NCBI RefSeq assembly: GCF_027942865.1 | Contig: NC_134509.1 | Location: forward strand, 21,190,697 to 21,254,696 | Source of the DNA: Odontesthes bonariensis | Lineage: Eukaryota > Chordata > Actinopteri > Atheriniformes > Atherinopsidae | Direction of reading: 5' to 3' | DNA: 64,000 bases | In this document: positions 57,431 through 64,000 of the stretch, in pieces | Layout of the letters: every line of letters starts with the position of its first letter | Position numbering within the stretch: the stretch's first letter is position 1 | Translations under genes and position numbers: made by a program | The notes under the pieces: model-generated | Told to the model about the DNA's origin: nothing | What the model saw: only the letters and a program-made list of their open reading frames with translations | The model's database searches: none

Positions 57431-60400
57431 CCATCCATCCATCCATTATCTTCCGCTGGTCCGGGGATCGGGTCGCGGGGGCAGCAGCTTGAGCAAAGAG
57501 ACCCAGACGTCCCTGTCCCCGGCCACTTCCTCCAGCTCTTCTGGGGGGACCCCGAGGCGTTCCCAGGCCAGCCGAGAGACATAGTCTCTCCAACGTGTCC
57601 TGGGTCTTCCCCGGGGCCTCCTCCCAGTGGGACGGGCCCGGAACACCTCACCGGGGAGGCGTCCAGGAGGCATTCTCACCAGATGCCCGAGCCACCTCAT
57701 CTGACTCCTCTCGATGCGGAGGAGCAGCGGTTCTACTCCGAGCCCCTCCCGGATGACCGAGCTTCTCACCCTATCTCTAAGGGAGAGCCCAGACACCCTG
57801 CGGAGGAAACTCATTTCGGCCGCTTGTATTCGCGATCTCGTTCTTTCGGTCACTACCCACAGCTCGTGACCATAGGTGAGGGTAGGAACATAGATTGACC
57901 GGTAAATCGAGAGCTTCGCCTTCTGGCTCAGCTCCTTCTTCACCACGACGGGCCGGTGCAGAGCCCGCATCACTGCAGACGCCGCACCAATCCGTCTGTC
58001 AATCTCCTGTTCCATTCGTCCCTCACTCGTGAACAAGACCCCGAGATACTTGAACTCCTCCACTTGGGGAAGGATCTCATTCCCGACCCGAAGAGAGCAT
58101 TCCACCCTTTTCCGGCTGAAGACCATGGTCTCAGATTTGGAGGTGCTGATGGTCATCCCAGCCGCTTCACACTCGGCTGCGAACCGCTCCAGTGAGAGCT
58201 GAAGGTCACGGCCTGACGACGCCAACAGAACCAAATCGTCCGCAAAAAGCAGAGACCCGATTCTGAGGTCGCCAAACCGGACCCCCTCAACGCCCTGGCT
58301 GCGCCTAGAAATTCTGTCCATAAAAATTATGAACAGAATCGGTGACAAAGGGCAGCCCTGACGGAGTCCAACCCTCACAGGAAACATGTCCGACTTACTG
58401 CTGGCAATGCGGACCAAACTCTGACACCGGTCATACAGAGACCGAACAGCCCATATCAAGGAGTCCGGCACTCCATACTCCCGGAGCACCCCCCACAAGA
58501 GTCCCCGAGGGACACGGTCGAACGCCTTCTCCAAGTCCACAAAACACATGTAGACCGGTTGGGCGAACTCCCATGCATCCTCCAGGATCCTGCGGAGGGT
58601 ATAGAGCTGGTCCACTGTTCCACGGCCAGGACGAAAACCACACTGCACCTCCTGAATCCGAGATTCGACTATCCGGCGGATCCTCCTCTCCAGTACCCCC
58701 GAAAAGACCTTACCAGGGAGGCTGAGGAGTGTGATCCCCCTATAGTTGGAACACACCCTCCGGTCCCCCTTTTTAAAGAGGGGGACCACCACCCCGATCT
58801 GCCAGTCCAGAGGCACTGCCCCCGATGTCCACGCGATGCTGCAGAGGCGTGTCAACCAAGACAGCCCCACAACATCCAGAGCCCTGAGGAACTCAGGACG
58901 GACCTCATCCACCCCCGGGGCCTTGCCACCGAGGAGTTCCTTGACCACCTCGGCAACCTCAGCCCCAGAAATGGGAGGTCCCACGTCCGAGCTCCCCAAC
59001 TCTGCTTCCTCATCGGAAGGCGTGTCGGTAGGATTGAGGAGGCCCTCGAAGTACTCCCCCCACCGACTCACGACGTCCCTAGTTGAAGTCAGCAGAGCCC
59101 CGCCCTCACCATACACGGTGTTGACGATGCACCGCTTCCCCCCCCTGAGCCGCCGGATGGTGGACCAGAATCTCCTCGAGGCCGTCCGGAAATCGTTCTC
59201 CATGGCCTCCCCGAACTCCTCCCAAGCCCGAGTTTTTGCCTCAGCAACCGCCGAGGCTACGTTCCGCTTGGCCTGTCGGTACCCATCAGCTGCTTCCAGA
59301 GTCCCACTGGCCAAAAAGGCCCGATAGGACTCCTTCTTCAGCTTGACGGCCTCCCTCACCACTGGGGTCCACCAGCGGGTTCGGGGATTGCCGCCACGAC
59401 AGGCACCGACCACCTTGTGGCCACAGCTCCGGTCGGCCGCCTCAACAATGGAGGCACGGAACATGGCCCATTCGGGCTCAATGTCCCCCACCTCCCCCGG
59501 GACATGGTTGAAGCTCTGCCGGAGGTGGGAGTTGAAACTCCTCCTTACAGGGGATTCCGCCAGCCGTTCCCAGCAGACCCTCACAATACGTTTGGGCCTG
59601 CCAGGTCTGACCGGCTTCCTCCCCCACCAGCGGAGCCAACTCACCACCAGGTGGTGATCAGTTGACAGCTCCGCCCCTCTCTTCACCCGAGTGTCCAGGA
59701 CATACGGCCGCAAGTCCGATGATACGACTACAAAGTCGATCATCGAGCTGCGGCCTAGGGTGTCCTGGTGCCAAGTGCACATATGGACACCCTTATGCCT
59801 GAACATGGTGTTCGTTATGGACAATCCGTAACGAGCACAGAAGTCCAACAACAAAACACCACTCTGATTCAGATCGGGGGGGCCGTTCCTCCCAATCACG
59901 CCCCTCCAGGTCTCACTGTCATTGCCCACGTGAGCATTGAAGTCCCCCAGCAGGACGAGGGAGTCTCCCGGAGGAGCACTCTCTAGTGCCTCCTCCAGGG
60001 ACTCCAAAAAGGGTGGGTACTCTGAACTGCCGTTCGGTGCATAAGCACAAACAACAGTCAGGACCCGTCCCCCCACCCTAAGGCGGAGGGAGGCTACCCT
60101 CTCGTCTACCGGGGTAAACCCCAATGTACAGGCGCACAGCTGGGGGGCGATAAGTATGCCCACACCTGCTTTACGCCTCTCACCGCGGGCAACTCCAGAG
60201 TGGAAGAGAGTCCAACCCCTCTCGAGGAGGCTGGTTCCGGAGCCCAAGCCATGCGTCGAGGTGAGTCCGACTATATCTAGCCGGAACCGCTCAGCCTCGC
60301 GCACCAGCTCAGGCTCCTTCCCCAGCAGAGAGGTGACGTTCCACGTCCCAAGAGCCAGCTTCAGTAGCCGAGGATCAGACCGCCAAGGTCCCTGCTTTCG

Positions 60401-60796
60401 GCTGCCGCCCAGCTCACATTGCACCCGACCCCCATGGCCCCTCCCACGGGTGGTGAGCCCGTAGGAAGGGGGACCCGTGTCGTTTCTTCGGGCTGTGCCC
60501 GACCGAGCCCCACGGGCACAGACCCGGCCACCAGGCGCTCGCCGGCGGGCCCCACCCCTGGGCCTGGCTCCAGGGGGAGGCCCCGGTGACCCGCGTCCGG
60601 GCAAGGGAACACGGTGTCCATAAATATTATTCATCATAGGGGTCTTGTGAGCTGTTCTTTGTCTGGTCCCTCATCTAGGATCTGTTTGCCATGGGTGACC
60701 CTACCAGGGGCTTAAAGCCCCAGACAACATAGCTCCCAGACTCATTGGGGCACGCAAACCCCCCCACCACGATAAGGTGACAGCTCAAGGGGGAGG
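57431..60796 (-). mobile_element. Full-length Rex3 non-LTR retrotransposon (RTE-like) with perfect 14-bp target-site duplications
   Basis: The element is bounded by the same 14 bases, GGTTTTTAAATAGT, at 57417-57430 and 60797-60810. In element orientation it starts near 60796, has a 5' UTR of about 160 bp, one 1063-codon ORF, and a very short 3' end with GGAT tetramers, typical of the RTE group. The plus strand at 58338-58360 contains the conserved Rex3 reverse-transcriptase stretch that starts CGGTGACAAAGGGCAGCCCT, the published Rex3 PCR priming site, and the partner site lies near 58787. An intact ORF with undamaged target-site duplications points to a recent insertion. Confidence 0.93.
57446..60637 (-). 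CDS. Rex3 ORF: apurinic endonuclease-like plus reverse transcriptase polyprotein
   Basis: An open frame of 1063 residues with no stop or frameshift. Residues 1-90 are G/R/P-rich. The endonuclease-like domain spans about 95-335: TWNVTSL at 98, [10 protein letters not shown] at 229, MIDFVVVS at 299, and a terminal STDHHLV. The reverse transcriptase spans about 610-870, with the first catalytic Asp in [11 protein letters not shown] (D701), the LRQGCPLSP turn at 758 and the FADD box at 798-801. A basic C-terminus follows, including [15 protein letters not shown]. The product would nick target DNA and prime reverse transcription of its own RNA. One oddity: where many APE endonucleases read QETH, this one reads LTSTH near 126-130, which may be normal for Rex3. 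The ORF could be shorter at the N-terminus if a later Met is used. Confidence 0.92.
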   Translation of the reverse strand: MMNNIYGHRVPLPGRGSPGPPPGARPRGGARRRAPGGRVCARGARSGTARRNDTGPPSYGLTTRGRGHGGRVQCELGGSRKQGPWRSDPRLLKLALGTWNVTSLLGKEPELVREAERFRLDIVGLTSTHGLGSGTSLLERGWTLFHSGVARGERRKAGVGILIAPQLCACTLGFTPVDERVASLRLRVGGRVLTVVCAYAPNGSSEYPPFLESLEEALESAPPGDSLVLLGDFNAHVGNDSETWRGVIGRNGPPDLNQSGVLLLDFCARYGLSITNTMFRHKGVHMCTWHQDTLGRSSMIDFVVVSSDLRPYVLDTRVKRGAELSTDHHLVVSWLRWWGRKPVRPGRPKRIVRVCWERLAESPVRRSFNSHLRQSFNHVPGEVGDIEPEWAMFRASIVEAADRSCGHKVVGACRGGNPRTRWWTPVVREAVKLKKESYRAFLASGTLEAADGYRQAKRNVASAVAEAKTRAWEEFGEAMENDFRTASRRFWSTIRRLRGGKRCIVNTVYGEGGALLTSTRDVVSRWGEYFEGLLNPTDTPSDEEAELGSSDVGPPISGAEVAEVVKELLGGKAPGVDEVRPEFLRALDVVGLSWLTRLCSIAWTSGAVPLDWQIGVVVPLFKKGDRRVCSNYRGITLLSLPGKVFSGVLERRIRRIVESRIQEVQCGFRPGRGTVDQLYTLRRILEDAWEFAQPVYMCFVDLEKAFDRVPRGLLWGVLREYGVPDSLIWAVRSLYDRCQSLVRIASSKSDMFPVRVGLRQGCPLSPILFIIFMDRISRRSQGVEGVRFGDLRIGSLLFADDLVLLASSGRDLQLSLERFAAECEAAGMTISTSKSETMVFSRKRVECSLRVGNEILPQVEEFKYLGVLFTSEGRMEQEIDRRIGAASAVMRALHRPVVVKKELSQKAKLSIYRSIYVPTLTYGHELWVVTERTRSRIQAAEMSFLRRVSGLSLRDRVRSSVIREGLGVEPLLLRIERSQMRWLGHLVRMPPGRLPGEVFRARPTGRRPRGRPRTRWRDYVSRLAWERLGVPPEELEEVAGDRDVWVSLLKLLPPRPDPRTSGR

Positions 60797-60810
60797 GGTT
60801 TTTAAATAGT

Positions 60811-61676
60811 GTTTTTTTTTTTTTTTTTTGCAGGATTTACAGCTACAGATCAGAGCGGAGATGAAGGAAATTATGATATATGTAAGATTAAAAGAGGACT
60901 TGGTAGTGAGCTGGAAGAAAACTTGTCAAAGGAGAGAGCTGTTTCAAGAAAAGGATAATGCATTATAAATGCACACTTTACTGTAAGTGCTCAGCAGGGG
61001 AGGAGGAGCAGAATCCTGGGGAGGTGCCTCAAATCAAACCAACTGTGATAAATGTAATGGATGCTGTGTTACATTGGCAGTACAAAAGTGTTTTTTATCC
61101 TCTCCACAACCAAAGTGACTCATCTTTAAAGTCATTTACCTTTGGAGACTTTAAAGTCTCCACTATCGGTTCCTCATAACTGAAGTTATCATGTTGCATA
61201 ACAGGGGATGCAGGATCAGATGTTTTGGAGCTGGATCAACATACTGTATAAACAATATTCAGGATATCTCAGCTTCTGTTATTTGTTTTATTCAACCATT
61301 ATCCGCCTGAAGGTTGAGGACAAGGATGAATGTTATTAAAACACAAGTGTGACATATTTACTGAAGAGGGCGTTTGATGCATCAAGGCCTGAAATACCAG
61401 CAGGACTAGTGTGCTACGTACCTTTTGTTGCATCAGTTTTATTGCGGATGCAGAGGGAGAGCTTGTTGCATTGAGGCCGTTCCACCAAGTTAAATACTTT
61501 TACGGTTTAGATCAGGCAGAAGTGACAGTTAAGACAGCCATTTAGTTGACTGTTGTGCTGTAAAAAGAATGCATTTTAGATTTTCTTCCAAACGTGACCT
61601 GCAAATAAAAGACTTATTCAGTACAAATTAAACTAAAATACTTTATAAAGACACTCATCTGCCAAATAACAAAAAT
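60811..61676. other. Intergenic sequence after Rex3
   Basis: Begins with a poly-T run immediately past the Rex3 duplication, then unassigned sequence. Confidence 0.5.
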
Positions 61677-62057
61677 CTATCCCTCCATCCATTTTCTATA
61701 CCCACTTAATCCAACTGTAGGGTCGCAGGGGGGTAGCTGGAACCTCTCCCAGCTGTCATCGGGTGAGAGGCAGGGTACACCCTGGACAGGTCGCCAGTCC
61801 ATCACAGGGCCACACAGACAGAAACGAGACACACAACCATCCACGCTCACACTCACTCCTAGGGACAATTTAGAGTCACAAGTTAACCTAACATGCATGT
61901 TTTTGGACAGCAAGAGGAAGCCAGTACCCAGAGAGAACCCATGAATACACAGGGACAACATGAAAACTCCACACAGAAAGGCCCCAGCCGGGAATCGAAC
62001 CTGGAACAATCTTTCTGGGAGGTAACTGTGCTAACCACCTTACCACAGTGCTCCCCA
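61677..62057 (-). repeat. Full-length tRNA-headed SINE-like repeat
   Basis: Reading the minus strand from 62057: a head with a GTGGTTAGCAC A-box-like and GGTTCGATTCC B-box-like pair, the body, and a tail with TGGATGG repeats at 61677. It is the same family as the split copy at 39253-40910. The head suggests pol III transcription; the GGAT-type tail suggests mobilisation by an RTE-type LINE such as Rex3, which ends in the same tetramers in this window. Confidence 0.7.
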
Positions 62058-63717
62058 GGATGCAATATAGTTACCCTTAACCAAATCTAAAATCTTACTC
62101 AATTTGTCACAAAGGCAAAAACATCCACCACATGATCGCTAAAATAACCAAAATTTAAGCCTACATCTGTTATTACTCCTAAACTTGGCATGCCACACAG
62201 GGGGATGGGACCCAGAATGACGTGCACAGGGCAGTGCATCGCCTTTGGATCCCTATTTCAGTTATTAGACTGATTTAAGAGGAGAGATAAACTCCAATCC
62301 TCAACCAAATGAAGTTAAGCCCAACCAGGAAGGGACAGAACTATGTTGTAGTTGTTTGTGTTTAAATGAAAACCAGCAAAATGTTGTCCATGAGGGTGAT
62401 GGTCACCTGGTAATAAGAATGTATTTCAGCCCTAACCACGATCTTTCTTCTGACCCTAATGTAAAAATAATGTCTGATCTGATGTGGAAATGCTCGAGCT
62501 GTATTTCCCACCTGCCACTTGTGGGGGTGGTACTTTACATAATTATGGATCATATTTAAGGGCATGAACCATCAACCTATATGATCATTTCAACTGGAGG
62601 ACTTATTAGAAAGGACTCTGACCTCTTTGGCTGATGAATGATGAGCCTGAGTGTTTTACTGATACACAGTAATAAAGCAATCATCTGAGCCAGAGTCCAG
62701 AGTGAGCTTTGAAAGCATATATAAATGTAGTTATCTAAATTCTCATGCACAAGAGCTCACTAACTCACCCATTTCTTCAAATCACATCCCGTTTCCCTTC
62801 TCTGAGTTATTAAATATTCCATTTTTTTCCTAAAATTTCTGACCTAATTGGTCTGAATAAAGTGTTAAATGTTGATACCAGGTGAGTTATCATGATAACA
62901 AAAGTCTTGAAGACTAACTTTATTTTTCAGGACACCAGGAAAGCACTTCTTCTCTTTAACCTGTGCATGATAATTCAAACAGAACCACCTGTCAGATCAT
63001 TATTATCATTATTCTTTTCTGACAGCTTCCTTATCCCACAACCGTCAAGTCATTCCTACAATATCTCTCAATCTAATCTCTGACTATCGCTGCTGAACAG
63101 CTTCGAAATTTCCTCACTGACCCACATCTGCTCAATGCTGCACACATCCTCAAACCCTGTCGAGCCAAAATCAGACTGCATATATATTTTCCATTAGATT
63201 TGTAGAATGGACAAACAGAAGAATAGTTATTTCCTACAACACGTTTGCCAAATACAAATGTTTGAACAAGCTTCTCTTTATCTTTAACACACTTTGTGCT
63301 TGCTATGTGCCTTAGAACTTCCTCTTAGCAGCTTTCTGAGTCATTTTTTAAAAACAAAATTCTACTAATTGGCTGTCATTAGGGGCAGGGTTGCATTTGA
63401 GAGCCCCACAACACCAGCATAAAGTAAATGTCCTTAATACACCTTTATGTGTTAGTTATATCACATTTGATTTGACATTCATCCAAAGCCAAACGTAAAG
63501 AAAACATGTAATATGTATCTAATTATCAGGGGAAATTCCATTTAATTCTGTAAAAAGAAAAAAAGGGTTGTTTTTTCAAAAGATAGTGGGAGAGGGTGTT
63601 TAAAGAATAAAGTCACGTTGTAAAGGCGTTACTCATCTACAGACTTTGCTCTTTGGGAACACAAAAGTACCAGATTTCCACACGTCTTTCAGTGTTGTTG
63701 CATCAGTTACACTCTTT

Positions 63718-63720
<3 letters not shown>
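62058..63720. other. No gene recognised
   Basis: AT-rich intergenic sequence; only short unsupported frames. Confidence 0.5.

Positions 63721-63798
<78 letters not shown>
63721..63798. repeat. (TA)n microsatellite, about 39 units
   Basis: Uninterrupted TA dinucleotides. The reading frames of alternating I/Y that cross it on both strands are artefacts. Confidence 0.97.
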
Positions 63799-63801
<3 letters not shown>

Positions 63802-64000
63802 CCAAACTATGCCACAATTTACGTTTTTCACTTACAGGATACTTCATTATTGATGCACTACAGTTTGAAAATGGAGTATGTTTCTTTGCTGAAGCGGACT
63901 GGGTCGTCAAACATCGTGCTTTTAGCTCACAGTTGAGCTATTTCCACTTAAAGCTGCTGTGTGTCATGATGAGTAGGCGGCAGAGCGCAGGCAGCGCCTC

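Noticed and set aside
57683..60464. Many plus-strand frames of 70-190 codons
   Set aside because: Antisense shadows of the GC-rich Rex3 ORF.
63646..63936. I/Y-repeat proteins on both strands
   Set aside because: (TA)n microsatellite.
1..64000. CRISPR arrays, operons, prophage or bacterial content
   Set aside because: All gene evidence is spliced vertebrate sequence; the tandem repeats lack spacers.

Overview
This is a vertebrate nuclear window, almost certainly from a teleost fish and probably a percomorph. It is AT-rich, with spliced genes, short exons and long introns, and it is full of repeats typical of teleosts: Rex3 and L2-like LINEs, Tc1, hAT, Harbinger-like and piggyBac-like DNA elements, and tRNA-derived SINEs. 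I cannot name the species. There are no CRISPR arrays, operons or rRNA genes.

Two host genes are present, both on the minus strand, and both could be assembled exon by exon with consistent splice phases. card14 (16594-29295) has 20 coding exons and 982 residues, in the order CARD, coiled coil, PDZ, SH3, guanylate-kinase-like. It is a scaffold that links receptor/PKC signalling to BCL10-MALT1 and NF-kappaB. ccdc40 (42053-50116) has 18 coding exons and 957 residues: an acidic N-terminus followed by almost continuous coiled coil. It is the axonemal ruler protein that works with CCDC39 in motile cilia. A near-palindromic RFX X-box lies 378 bp upstream of its start codon. The two genes are near neighbours on human 17q25.3, so the block is conserved, but GAA and EIF4A3, which lie between them in human, are absent here. 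The space between them (29.3-42.0 kb) is mostly repeats.

Layout: 1-16.4 kb is gene-free, with LINE tails, a Tc1-like relic at 4.8-6.0 kb mirrored by an inverted copy at 13.4-14.4 kb, a copy of a roughly 490-bp unclassified repeat, and a 175-bp tandem dimer. 16.4-29.3 kb is card14, with Tc1 and other repeats in introns. 29.3-42 kb is a transposon graveyard: a piggyBac-like MITE inserted at TTAA inside an older repeat, a tRNA-SINE, two abutting Harbinger-like relics, two minisatellites, head-to-tail copies of the 490-bp repeat, and a LINE nested in a SINE. 42-50.5 kb is ccdc40, with a hAT relic in one intron. 50.6-64 kb is gene-free; its main feature is a full-length Rex3 retrotransposon (57431-60796) with an uninterrupted 1063-residue ORF and perfect 14-bp target-site duplications.

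I found no clearly undescribed biological system. The most notable signals are the intact Rex3, the X-box, the piggyBac empty-site comparison, the paired Harbinger relics and the 490-bp repeat family.
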